A stretch of 43,911 nt of DNA from contig JAIMBJ010000030.1 of assembly GCA_023511455.1 (NCBI GenBank), positions 1 to 43,911 on the forward strand, in the 5' to 3' direction. A program made the position numbers and the translations under genes. Under the pieces are notes generated by a model. That model searched no databases. It was not told where the DNA came from and worked only from the letters and a program-made list of their open reading frames with translations. Shown in pieces: positions 33,286 through 42,752 of this stretch. The stretch's first letter is position 1; the number at the start of each line of letters is the position of its first letter. The DNA is from Bacillota bacterium (lineage in GTDB: Bacteria > Armatimonadota > HRBIN16).

Positions 33286-35394
33286 ACTGCTCGAGCGGAT
33301 GCGGTATGCCTCGCCGTGTATCTCCCGCGCTGCCTGTACCATCTCGGGGTAGGGCGTATCGGTGATGGTGACAAAACCGATATTGTAGTTCTCGCCGTCG
33401 AACCAGCGTCCGGTAAGCGGCTGGTCGTTGTACTGGAACCAGTGGCAGCCCACGAAGTTGGGATGTGTCAACACACTGGTCAGGTAGTCCTTATACATGC
33501 GGGCGCGGTCGTGCTGGTCTTTCGCGGCGACCAGTCCGGTGTGGAACATGCCCCTGTCCAGCGCACCGAAGTGAAACTCGCCGATGATGGCGGGTTTGTC
33601 CAGTCGCTCCACAATGCTATAGCGTTCGCGCTCCACTCGCGGCGCGTAGATGTTGAAGCTGATGACGTCGCAATACTCCGCCGCCGCCTCGACGGCATCT
33701 TGCCCGTACCACGCAAACCGACAGCCCAGATACAGATGATTGGGCGCGAGCTCCTTCAGCACCTGACGCACCGTACGGAAGTACTGCCTCGCCAGGTTTT
33801 TGACAAACTCCGCGAAGTCCTGCCTGCGGGCATCGGTGGATGGCGGCTGCAGCCTCTGGGGTTTCTCCAGTTCCTCCCAGCTGGCAAAGGAGCTGTTCCA
33901 CGCCGCGTTCAGTCTTTCTATCTGACCGTACTTCTGGCGCAGCTGCTGCACGAAGGCGCGCTTGGCGGGCGAGTTTGCCGCGTCTTCCTGCAACGTGCCG
34001 TACGCCAGTCCGTAACGACCGCCCTCTTCGCCTGTGCCAGCCCAGCTCAGCTCGTTGTCCACGAAATAGCCAATGCACCAGGGGTCGTCACCGATGCGCT
34101 GTGTGACTGCGCGCAGGGAGTTGCGCACGCTTTGCTCGAATTTGGGGTCAAAGGGGTCGTGCATCTTGCCCCAGTAGTCGTTGCCGCTGGCAACCCTAGC
34201 GTGGTCACCACCGATGTGCGCCGTGCCCACGTAGGGAACCTTTCCGTTGCGGTAGAAGTCCCAGTCCGACCAGTTGGCGATGGTGTTAAACCCCCATGAG
34301 TGCAAGCGGCGCAAGGTCACGTCCATCCACAGCGGCTTGTAGTTCTCCCCGTACTTGCGCTGCAGGTTCAGGGCATACCAGTTGATGGTTCTACCCTCTT
34401 TCACTGGTCCCGAGTGTATCCCCGAATGATAACCGATATGCCTTGCCAGTGGACTGCCCTCTTCAGGCAGCCAGGTGAACATCTCCTCGCGTCCGGTGAT
34501 GAAGGTGGCGTCGCCAGTATGCACACAATCCATCCCCAGCGAGACGAACAGCGTGCCTGCTGGAGTCACCAGCCACCATTTGCCGTCGTGTTTGGCGGTG
34601 CGGAAATAGCCGGTCGCCTGCAGTTTGGGACCACTCTTCCAGCCGCCGTACTCGTCGCGGTCGGGCAAGGTGGGGAACCGCCGCAACTCCTGTTCCTCCT
34701 GCTGGCGTCTCCGTCTCAGGTCCGCCTCGTCCTTCACTTTTCCGGGCCAGTCGCCACCTGCCCACTGCCCAAAGCGATCGACAATGCCTTTGACCGGCGC
34801 ACTGCCTTCGATCAGGCGGATGTTGTCGATATGCAGTTTTATCGGTTTGGCTGGACGGTGGAGAAAGACCTGAAACGCCACGATATGGCTCAGGTTCAGC
34901 CTGTGCGGATTTGCCACTCCCAGCAGAATGCCACCACCCTGCACCAGCGGCGGCAAACCTCTCATGCCGTAGTCCATCGGGTTGAAGGCAAGGGGAAGCA
35001 CGTAGGTCTGGGTCTCCCCGGCGCCGATGGTGGTGGTTGCCTGACGACAGTGGTTCCAGCCGTCGGCGCGCGGGTCGTCGTCCACGCGGATGCCAAACCA
35101 TACCGGTTCGGTGTTGGGATTATAGATATCTATCGCCAGCGCGCCTGCTCCCGTCCAGTTCCACGCCTGGGCAGGACGGAACGTGACGTTCGGCCATTCA
35201 GCGGGCTGAAACTCCACCTGCAGAGCCTGCCCCGACAGTTTGCCACCCGCCGGCACGCGCTGTATCTGAACCTCGTTGCGTACTGCTTCCTTCAGGTGCT
35301 CTTCCTTCTCGAAATCGAACAGCACCTGCTGCGCTGCGGCGCTGACCGAAATCCCTATCAACAGGCACATCAGGCTCAACCCCCACCCGTACAT
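33277..35394 (-). CDS. Secreted GH50-like (beta-agarase-like) glycoside hydrolase
   Basis: The 705-residue protein is taken from ATG 35394, preceded by GGAGGTAACGAT; the frame is open further to 35565 without a site. Residues 1-22 are a signal peptide. Residues about 25-200 form a beta-sandwich carbohydrate-binding-like domain. The rest is a TIM barrel of clan GH-A with 'GYFVDNELSW' (acid/base Glu448) and 'PAIIGEFHFG' (nucleophile Glu606). The 'VDNELSW' and 'GEFHFGALDRG' segments resemble beta-agarases of family GH50, which act on galactose linkages by retention. True agarase activity is uncertain, since many non-marine relatives exist. It shares orientation and export with the GH172 gene upstream. 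Confidence 0.85.
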   Translation of the reverse strand: MYGWGLSLMCLLIGISVSAAAQQVLFDFEKEEHLKEAVRNEVQIQRVPAGGKLSGQALQVEFQPAEWPNVTFRPAQAWNWTGAGALAIDIYNPNTEPVWFGIRVDDDPRADGWNHCRQATTTIGAGETQTYVLPLAFNPMDYGMRGLPPLVQGGGILLGVANPHRLNLSHIVAFQVFLHRPAKPIKLHIDNIRLIEGSAPVKGIVDRFGQWAGGDWPGKVKDEADLRRRRQQEEQELRRFPTLPDRDEYGGWKSGPKLQATGYFRTAKHDGKWWLVTPAGTLFVSLGMDCVHTGDATFITGREEMFTWLPEEGSPLARHIGYHSGIHSGPVKEGRTINWYALNLQRKYGENYKPLWMDVTLRRLHSWGFNTIANWSDWDFYRNGKVPYVGTAHIGGDHARVASGNDYWGKMHDPFDPKFEQSVRNSLRAVTQRIGDDPWCIGYFVDNELSWAGTGEEGGRYGLAYGTLQEDAANSPAKRAFVQQLRQKYGQIERLNAAWNSSFASWEELEKPQRLQPPSTDARRQDFAEFVKNLARQYFRTVRQVLKELAPNHLYLGCRFAWYGQDAVEAAAEYCDVISFNIYAPRVERERYSIVERLDKPAIIGEFHFGALDRGMFHTGLVAAKDQHDRARMYKDYLTSVLTHPNFVGCHWFQYNDQPLTGRWFDGENYNIGFVTITDTPYPEMVQAAREIHGEAYRIRSSSSR

Positions 35395-35468
35395 ATCGTT
35401 ACCTCCCTCTGTGTTCCGCATCACTCGATACGCCACTTTGGTGGTTATTCCTCCGTGCCCATGCCACA

Positions 35469-35497
35469 TTGCGGGAGATACCCTGCAGTGGTAAAAT
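35469..35497 (+). promoter_or_regulatory. Candidate promoter of the truncated nucleotidyltransferase
   Basis: TTGCGG (35469-35474) and TAAAAT (35492-35497) are 17 bases apart, about 21 bases before ATG 35518. A GGAGG ribosome binding site also remains, so the control region of the broken gene appears intact. Confidence 0.5.
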
Positions 35498-35517
35498 ACT
35501 GGCGGAGGACGATAACA

Positions 35518-35694
35518 ATGCATCGCGACAGCGTGTTGCGGGTGCTTTCCGCGCACTGGAAACAAATCGCAGAGGACTACGGCGTTCGGCGAATGGCTGT
35601 GTTCGGCTCGGTGGCGCGTGGGGACGCGACCAGGGGGAGCGAAGGGGCACGCGCGGTGCCCCTGCCGGAGTTTATGGTGCTTCCTGAATCTTGA
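35518..35694 (+). pseudogene. Truncated MNT-type nucleotidyltransferase
   Basis: The 58-residue frame has the N-terminus of a minimal nucleotidyltransferase: 'HWKQIAEDYGVRRMAVFGSV' then 'ARGDAT', with the GSxxRGD motif. The second metal-binding block (normally SDxDLLV) is missing; the frame runs into 'RGSEGARAVPLPEF' and stops. The downstream part of the domain, and any HepT-like partner, are absent. It also overlaps the 3' end of the convergent GH172 gene by 23 bases. It is probably the remnant of a toxin-antitoxin or similar module cut off by a deletion or rearrangement. Confidence 0.7.
35643..35663 (-). terminator. Hairpin downstream of the GH172 gene
   Basis: AGGGGCAC (35643-35650) and GTGCCCCT (35656-35663) pair perfectly around a GCGCG loop, nine bases beyond the minus-strand stop of the GH172 gene. 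No T-run follows on the minus strand. It lies at the point where the nucleotidyltransferase frame departs from its family. Confidence 0.5.
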
Positions 35695-37690
35695 TGAAGT
35701 CCAGCCCGAACATGTAGCGGTCGCCCGTGCTGGCGGGGTTCGTGCCCACTACCTCAACGCGCAACACGTTTTGCCCCTGCTTCAACTGCACCTTTCCCAT
35801 GCTGATTTTGCCCGTGTGGATAACGCCGTTGTGGAACAGGTCTATCACTTCGCCGACGGGTGTGCCGTTGACCGACAGGCGAAACTGACCGTAGTCCACC
35901 GCTTTGGTCATCGCCGCTATCAGCTCGTATGTGCCCGCCTTGCTGGCGTTAAAGCCCAGTTCCAGCACGTCGCCCGGCTTTGCGCCCGTCCACCAAAGAT
36001 GTTTGGCGTCGCTCCATGCCTCACCGAAGCCCTGCATATCCTGTATGGTGACGTTGCCTCCGGTGTGGCTTAACACGCTCATCTTCTCGCCCTCGATAGC
36101 ATCCGGCTCGCGGTACACTTTCAGCTCGGGCAGCCGCACAGGCAAACGCTCCCGCAGCGTGGGGAAGCTCCGTGCGCCCTGCTGGCGGTCGGTATACCAG
36201 TAACCGATGGTGCTGTAGCCGACCTCTGTCTCCGCCCAGTGCCACACCTCGATATCGGCGCGGAACCTTTGCTGGAACGGCACGTTGTCAATAATCAAGA
36301 AACGGTTGTTGGACACATGTCCGAAGTTAGCGGGACCGTCGGCGCGGGGCTGGTTGTGGTAGGCATGCGTGAAGGGCGTTGGGTTGCACCAGGCATAGCC
36401 GAAGAAGTCCTCCGTACCGGTTCCAAAGGTGCTCGGAAAATCTTCTCCATCGACGTAGAACTTCTCGTCACCCTCACCCCACCATGCTTTCACAGGGTTT
36501 GCGATGCTCAGGGCGACACCCACGAATCGCCCGGTGCCCTCCGCTTCCGCCATCGTCCAGTCGCGCATCGGTCGGGAGCGGATGGGATACTGCGTGTGCC
36601 ACTGCGCGTGGAAATAGAGTTGCTGACCGCTCCAGCGCGTGGGCTGTACCACTACCCTGCCCGACAGGCTCAGGGGTTCATCGCCGTCGTTGCGCACGCG
36701 CAGCACTGCCCGTCTGGCAAAGGGCATTACCCAGTGGCTGTACATCGTGCCGTTTTGCAGTATCCCGCAGGGCAACGCCTGATAGGGGTTCAAGCCCGGT
36801 CCCGTGCCAAAGAAGTCCCCCAGCGGAGACCACACCGAGGGCAACGTGGCATCATCCCAGGTGATTTCCAGTACCGCCGCCGGCAACGCCTTCTGCAAGT
36901 CTTGCGCCTGCGGCTTCATCTCTATCGCCACCACACGCGCCGGTCCCTGCAGTTCCAGCGTGCGTGAACCGCCTGCGGGGATACTCCAGCGGATGGCATA
37001 CGCTCTGGAACCAGAAGGAGGACGCCACGTCTCGTAGGGCTTTGCCAGCCGCTGGGCAACCTGCTCACCCAGCCGCCGCGTACGCTCCACCGCCTCCCAC
37101 GAGAAACTCTCTACGGAGGTGCCGGGCGGGTAGAGCCGGTAGTTCACATGATAGTACATCCCTTCACCGCCTTCTACAGTAACCAGCGCGCGCCTGGCAA
37201 AGGGAATGGGGAAGTAGATATTCGCACCGCTGGAACGCATACCAGCCAGCGGGGGTACGAAAGGATAGCCAAGCGAACCGTCAAAAAGCTTCGCAAAGTC
37301 GCGCTCGATCACCGGGTTCTCCGCGCCGTCGATGTAGATGCGCAGAACACCCTTCGGGTTCGCTGACCAGATACGCACTATCGCGCCCGGACCCGGGATG
37401 TCTGCCATCACCATCTCCCTGCGCCCGTTGCGCTCCTCGATGCGGATATAATGACCGGCATCCCCGTTGGCGAACCAGTCTACCTTCTTGCCATTCACAA
37501 TGCGGCTGGCGCGGTCGTAGCTGGATGCCTGTTTGCACTGTTCGCCCTGAAGAGGTTTGATGCTCAGCGCGCTGAGGTCTATCATCTGCTGGAGCAGGTC
37601 GGATAGGGTGAGCGAAGGTGCCGACAACACCGGTGCAGTAGACAGTACCATCCCGGCGACCAGCAAGCACAACACCCTGCCACTTCTCAT
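35672..37690 (-). CDS. Secreted GH172 glycosidase (DUF2961) with C-terminal carbohydrate-binding-like domain
   Basis: The 672-residue protein is taken from ATG 37690 with GGAGGAACAGTGAC upstream; the frame extends to 37747 without a site. A signal peptide covers about residues 1-23. The family signature 'WWGEGDEKFYVDGED' and 'GTGTEDFFGYAW' is present. Glu406 and Glu427 are 21 residues apart, the spacing recalled for the two catalytic glutamates of characterised GH172 fructosidase/arabinofuranosidase-type enzymes. The last 130 residues ('LELGFNASKAGTYELIAAMT', 'RLSVNGTPVGEVIDLF') look like a beta-sandwich binding module. It probably cuts furanosides outside the cytoplasm; the natural substrate cannot be assigned. 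Confidence 0.9.
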   Translation of the reverse strand: MRSGRVLCLLVAGMVLSTAPVLSAPSLTLSDLLQQMIDLSALSIKPLQGEQCKQASSYDRASRIVNGKKVDWFANGDAGHYIRIEERNGRREMVMADIPGPGAIVRIWSANPKGVLRIYIDGAENPVIERDFAKLFDGSLGYPFVPPLAGMRSSGANIYFPIPFARRALVTVEGGEGMYYHVNYRLYPPGTSVESFSWEAVERTRRLGEQVAQRLAKPYETWRPPSGSRAYAIRWSIPAGGSRTLELQGPARVVAIEMKPQAQDLQKALPAAVLEITWDDATLPSVWSPLGDFFGTGPGLNPYQALPCGILQNGTMYSHWVMPFARRAVLRVRNDGDEPLSLSGRVVVQPTRWSGQQLYFHAQWHTQYPIRSRPMRDWTMAEAEGTGRFVGVALSIANPVKAWWGEGDEKFYVDGEDFPSTFGTGTEDFFGYAWCNPTPFTHAYHNQPRADGPANFGHVSNNRFLIIDNVPFQQRFRADIEVWHWAETEVGYSTIGYWYTDRQQGARSFPTLRERLPVRLPELKVYREPDAIEGEKMSVLSHTGGNVTIQDMQGFGEAWSDAKHLWWTGAKPGDVLELGFNASKAGTYELIAAMTKAVDYGQFRLSVNGTPVGEVIDLFHNGVIHTGKISMGKVQLKQGQNVLRVEVVGTNPASTGDRYMFGLDFIKIQEAP

Positions 37691-37752
37691 GTCACTGTTC
37701 CTCCCTCGGAATGTCTGCACTCTGTTGGAGCAGTTCTTGGCACGCAAGGCGG

Positions 37753-37766
37753 TCTCCTGCAGGAGA
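37753..37766. promoter_or_regulatory. Perfect 14-bp palindrome upstream of the GH172 gene
   Basis: TCTCCTGCAGGAGA is a perfect palindrome about 63 bases before the GH172 start, in a 174-base gap. It could be a regulator site. No clear -10/-35 pair was found near it, so the call is tentative. Confidence 0.3.
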
Positions 37767-37864
37767 GGAGCCTTTGATGCATCAGCCTGTTGACGGAGGT
37801 TCAGGGAAAATACGGTTCGGCAGGAGCCTTGATTCCTCTGGAAAACGTGCTTCAGGTTTGTTGG

Positions 37865-39003
37865 CTACACCCACGCGCCATACACCAGCACCAGATTATC
37901 GCGGTGTATGACTTCGTCGGCGCGCTTGAAGCCGAGCCTTTGCTCAATCTGCGAGGTCTGGCAACCTGCGATACGCGCCAGTTCCTCACTGCTGTAGTTC
38001 GTAAAGCCGCGGGCGAATACGTGTCCCTTCTCGTCGCGCACGTCCACGACCTGCTGGGGGAGAAAAGGACCTTCACAGGAGAGCACGCCTGCTGGAAGCA
38101 GGCTTTTGCCATCGGTAACGATACGTTCTCTGGCTCCTTCGTTGACGATGATAGTCCCCGCAGCGGGCAGACCATACGCCAGCCAGCGTTTGCGGTGACA
38201 CAATTTGCGGGGCAGGGGATAAAAAACCGTTCCCACAAATCCATGCCCGCGACAGATGTGGTGGATAATCCCCTCGTGTCTGCCGTGCGCAATCACCATC
38301 GTCACGCCGGAGGTAGTGGCAATCTGTGCCGCCTGCAGCTTGGTCACCATCCCGCCCGTGCCCACGCGCGTGCTGCTTCCGCGCGCCATACGCCAGATGT
38401 TTTCGTCCAGCCGATGCACCTCGCGCACCAGTCGGGTGTAGCGACCGTCTGCGTCGGGCTCGTAAAGCCCTTCCACGTCCGAGAGCAGGATGAGCAGGTC
38501 GGCGTCCAGCAACGAAGCGACCATCGCCGCCAGCGTGTCGTTATCGCCGAAGCGAATCTCGTCAACGGCGACAGTATCGTTTTCGTTAATGACTGGCACC
38601 ACTCCCATTTTCAGCAGTTGCTGCAGGGTATTGCGGGCGTGCAGAAACCGCTGCCGTTCGCCGAAGTCCTCACGGGTGAGCAATACCTGTGCGACGGGCA
38701 GGTCGTACGCGGCAAAAGCCGCCAGATACGCCTGCATCAAGAGGGGCTGACCGATAGCCGCCATCGCCTGCTTGAGAGGCATGGTGGCACGTGTCTGGTA
38801 GGGGGTGGTCTGAGCGGCATAGTTTTCCCACTGGTCGATGCCTGCACGGATAGCGCCGGAACTCACCAGCACCACATCGGCGCCCGAACGATGTTCTGCT
38901 GCGCACTGCATGGCGAGCGAGGCGATGTATACACGGTCTAGCGCACCGGTTTCATCCGTCAGCGTACTTGTTCCAACCTTGATGACAATCCTTCGGTAAG
39001 CCA

Positions 39004-39004
<1 letters not shown>
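37865..39004 (-). CDS. proB: Glutamate 5-kinase
   Basis: ProB phosphorylates glutamate at the gamma-carboxyl in the first step of proline synthesis. The 379-residue protein has the amino-acid-kinase domain ('RIVIKVGTSTL', 'VVLVSSGAIRAG', 'VPVINENDTVAVDEIRFGDN', 'LILLSDVEGLY', 'VGTGGMVTKLQAA'). It ends in a PUA domain ('EGPFLPQQVVDVRD', 'FARGFTNYSSEEL'). Its start overlaps the obgE stop by one base (TAATG), so translation is coupled. The usual next gene, proA, is absent; an unrelated GH172 gene follows. Confidence 0.96.
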
Positions 39005-40302
<1,298 letters not shown>

Positions 40303-40318
40303 CTACCTCGAATGCACG

Positions 40319-40346
40319 AAAAGGCTCGCGCACTGGCGAGCCTTTT
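40319..40346 (-). terminator. Terminator-like hairpin in the rpmA-obgE gap
   Basis: AAAAGGCTCGC (40319-40329) and GCGAGCCTTTT (40336-40346) form an 11-bp stem around GCACTG. On the minus strand it reads as a GC stem ending in a TTTT tract, an intrinsic terminator form. It is after the rpmA stop (24 bases) and 16 bases before the obgE start, too close for a separate promoter. It may attenuate obgE-proB or process the mRNA. Confidence 0.75.
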
Positions 40347-40369
40347 CATTTCCTCACCACCCTGCCGAT

Positions 40370-40642
40370 TTATGCAGTCACCGCTTCGGCAACGGGCACC
40401 ACGCTCACGCGCCGGTTCTTCTTGTCGTGGCTTTCGTATTTCACCACGCCGTCTACCAGCGCGAAAAGGGTGTAATCGCCGCCCATGCCCACGTTCTTGC
40501 CGGGCTTGAATTTGGTGCCTCGCTGGCGGATGATGATGCTTCCCGCCTTCACGAACTCGCCAGCGTATTCCTTCACGCCGAGGCGCTTGGACTTGCTATC
40601 TCGCCCGTTGCGGGAGCTGCCGACACCTTTCTTGTGTGCCAA
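40370..40642 (-). CDS. rpmA: 50S ribosomal protein L27
   Basis: The 90-residue protein begins [19 protein letters not shown], with the basic tail that reaches the peptidyl-transferase centre. The N-terminus starts directly at MAHKKG, without the cleaved extension found in Firmicutes. '[20 protein letters not shown]' is diagnostic. It lies 16 bases after rplU, the usual order. Confidence 0.98.
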   Translation of the reverse strand: MAHKKGVGSSRNGRDSKSKRLGVKEYAGEFVKAGSIIIRQRGTKFKPGKNVGMGGDYTLFALVDGVVKYESHDKKNRRVSVVPVAEAVTA

Positions 40643-40658
40643 TTGACCTCACCTCACT

Positions 40659-40970
40659 CTACGCTTCGATGCTCTGTACGCGAAGAACGGTCTGCCACTG
40701 CCGATGTCCGTAGTGACGCCGCTCGTTCTTCTTGGGTTTATACGTGAACCCGATAATCTTCTTACCCTTGACGTGGCGCACCACTTCTGCTACCACTTTC
40801 GCATTCGGTACGGTGGGTGTGCCAATGCGCAGACCGTTATCGTCCTGTACCATCAGCACCTCGGTCAACTCGACGGTCTGCCCTTCCTCCACCGGCAGTT
40901 TTTCCACACGCAATATGGTATTCGGTTCTACCTTATACTGTTTTCCACCTGTCCTGACTACAGCGACCAT
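40659..40970 (-). CDS. rplU: 50S ribosomal protein L21
   Basis: The 103-residue protein is taken from ATG 40970 (MVAVVRTGGKQYKVEPN), the normal length. An upstream in-frame start at 41042 would add 24 residues and lie in the -35 of its promoter, so it is rejected. 'HVKGKKIIGFTYKPKKNERR' and 'GHRQWQTVLRVQSI' are typical. A consensus promoter lies at 41014-41042, giving a leader of about 37 bases. Confidence 0.98.
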   Translation of the reverse strand: MVAVVRTGGKQYKVEPNTILRVEKLPVEEGQTVELTEVLMVQDDNGLRIGTPTVPNAKVVAEVVRHVKGKKIIGFTYKPKKNERRHYGHRQWQTVLRVQSIEA

Positions 40971-41013
40971 TGCCAGCCCACTCCCTGTGGATTTGCCTTC
41001 AAACTCCTGTAGG

Positions 41014-41042
41014 ATTTTACCGAACAAACCTTCCTTTGTCAA
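41014..41042 (-). promoter_or_regulatory. Consensus promoter of rplU-rpmA(-obgE-proB)
   Basis: On the minus strand, perfect TTGACA (41042-41037) and TAAAAT (41019-41014) are 17 bases apart. Start would be near 41007. It is one of the two strongest promoters in the window. Confidence 0.92.
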
Positions 41043-41071
41043 GGGTACCTGAGGGTGTTCGGAAATAGGGA

Positions 41072-41350
41072 GTGCAGCGGGTCTACTCCGAAGCCCTTAT
41101 CCTCACCATCGCCCTGTTGCGCACCACCCGACGCCTCTCGTATCGCCAACTACTCTTTTGCGTCGCCCCCGAAGTGCTGTCCCGCTTTCACGACCCCGAC
41201 TACGGCGACTACTTCGAGACGCTGGACGAGTCCTGCCAGCCCACACACACCTACGAGGGCAGCGCATGGAAAGCGGCGTACCACCTCACGCAGGCGTGGT
41301 GGCATGTTGCTAGAAACCTGTATGACACGGACATGACATGCGTGTTGTAA
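41072..41350 (+). pseudogene. Possible transposase N-terminal fragment
   Basis: A 92-residue frame opens at GTG 41072 with no good ribosome binding site, after a stop at 41066. Its start 'YSEALILTIALLRTTRRLSY' followed by 'RQLL' resembles the N-terminal helices of IS4/IS5-like transposases. The rest ('DYGDYFETLDES', 'WKAAYHLTQAWWHVARNLYD') is not recognised and no DDE catalytic residues are visible. It is most likely the remnant of an insertion element; it might instead be an unknown small protein. Confidence 0.35.
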
Positions 41351-41491
41351 AGCGGGGTGCCCCTGCGCCCTCCACGAGGTCACCGGCATCTTTACTTGGG
41401 GTGCTTGCGCCACATGTCGGTGTGTATGTCTATAACAAACACTTTGCCGTCCGAAGTAGAAAAGCGTTTGACGGCGTCGCTCAAGAACAGG

Positions 41492-42730
41492 TTACCGCCG
41501 GGTCCGGACGAACACACATTGCTTGGTGGGGTCGTAGCGGATGTTTGCACCCAGCACCTGCCGCACTACCTCTATCGGCACATACAGGCGACCCCGTATC
41601 AGCCGGGGCGCCCTCGATGCCTGCATCTGTCTGCCTGCGATGCTATAACGGCTTTGCCCCGCCTGCAAACGAACCTCTCCCCGTCTGGTGACCACGATGC
41701 ACGCACCGTTCTTGTACCAGCGCAATCCACCACGCTCTCCACCAGCCATCAGGTAGCCCACCCAAAAGTAAGCATCTCCGCCGATGTCTATAGCCGGACG
41801 GTTCAGATGCACCAGCCGCCCGTCCCAATCTACCTTCACGGGTCGCTCTCGCGGAGCAGCCGTATTGCGGATGGGCTTGCCCTTCTGCCGGGCAGAACCT
41901 TGCAGTATGTCCCACCCGAGCAGGGTGCCCGTAAACGCATCTACTGCACAACCGTACCCCAGCCAGACGTGTCCAGGGCGGTCGCCGTATACCGTCAATC
42001 GATACACCAGCGTCTGCCAACCAAAGGGATCTGGGTACATGACGAATAGCCTATCCACGACGCCTGCTTCGGCGTTCACCAAACCCAGCTGTTGTGCCGC
42101 CGCCGCAAAGGCTTGCTCGGGGGTCAGGACAGGTATCGTGCTGACTAACAGCGGGTAGTAGACGCAGTTTGCTCCTGTCACCCGTCCGTAGACCCTGTCT
42201 ACATCCACGCGGCACCAGCTGGGACCATACACGCCGTTCGGCAGCCGCTGCCAGAAGTAGACGGTGTGTTCGGCAGGAATGCGCCCTATCCCTGCGCCCG
42301 AACGTACCTCTATGTGGTTGAGCAGCTCGGGCAGCGGATAATGGGTCTGCATGTAGGAACGGGCGATGGGTATCGCCTCCTGCTCGCTCAACGTTGCCCG
42401 CCGCCGCAACATCTCCTCACTAAACGGCTCATCGTAGAATGACTCGTCCAACCACCAGTACCATCTCCAGCTCCAGTGGTTGATATTGAAGGCGCAAATA
42501 AAGAACTCCCAGTTGTTACAGCGCAAACGGTGGAGCGCTTCCACGCCCAGCCGTAGCGAAGGCGGTGCGATGTATTGAACCTCCACTGGCGCGGCTTCAT
42601 CCCCGACGATTTCTCGCACTTTTTGGATTGCCTGCTCGCGGGTGACGTACTGCCAGACATATTGCGCGGATGCCGTCGGCGCCCAACCAAGCCACGCCAC
42701 AAACGTAGCGACGAACACAAAGCGTTTCAT
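41492..42730 (-). CDS. Secreted protein with PepSY/YcdB-like and copper-amine-oxidase-like domains
   Basis: The 412-residue protein starts at ATG 42730 with GAAGGAGGTAAACC upstream and has a signal peptide (MKRFVFVATFVAWLGWAPTA). The body has repeated segments like those of PepSY/YcdB proteins: 'VTREQAIQKVREIVGD', 'TLSEQEAIPIARSYM' and 'VLTPEQAFAAAAQQLGL'. The last 80 residues ('GEVRLQAGQSRYSIAGRQM', 'PRLIRGRLYVPIEVVRQVLG') form a copper-amine-oxidase N-terminal-like domain, a cell-wall or surface module in many bacteria, without oxidase activity itself. PepSY domains often inhibit proteases. The gene lies 22 bases after the caspase-like gene. Confidence 0.75.
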   Translation of the reverse strand: MKRFVFVATFVAWLGWAPTASAQYVWQYVTREQAIQKVREIVGDEAAPVEVQYIAPPSLRLGVEALHRLRCNNWEFFICAFNINHWSWRWYWWLDESFYDEPFSEEMLRRRATLSEQEAIPIARSYMQTHYPLPELLNHIEVRSGAGIGRIPAEHTVYFWQRLPNGVYGPSWCRVDVDRVYGRVTGANCVYYPLLVSTIPVLTPEQAFAAAAQQLGLVNAEAGVVDRLFVMYPDPFGWQTLVYRLTVYGDRPGHVWLGYGCAVDAFTGTLLGWDILQGSARQKGKPIRNTAAPRERPVKVDWDGRLVHLNRPAIDIGGDAYFWVGYLMAGGERGGLRWYKNGACIVVTRRGEVRLQAGQSRYSIAGRQMQASRAPRLIRGRLYVPIEVVRQVLGANIRYDPTKQCVFVRTRR

Positions 42731-42752
42731 GGTTTACCTCCTTCTGTTTGCG

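Noticed and set aside
34300-35517. Long upstream part of a 464-residue plus-strand frame
   Set aside because: It is antisense to the GH50-like gene. Only the last 58 codons (from ATG 35518) show a real domain and have a ribosome binding site.
37790-38941. 383-residue plus-strand frame
   Set aside because: It is antisense to proB, which has all glutamate kinase motifs.
40971-41042. Extended N-terminus of rplU
   Set aside because: The extra codons cover the -10 and -35 promoter elements, and L21 proteins begin at the MVAVVRTGGKQY start.
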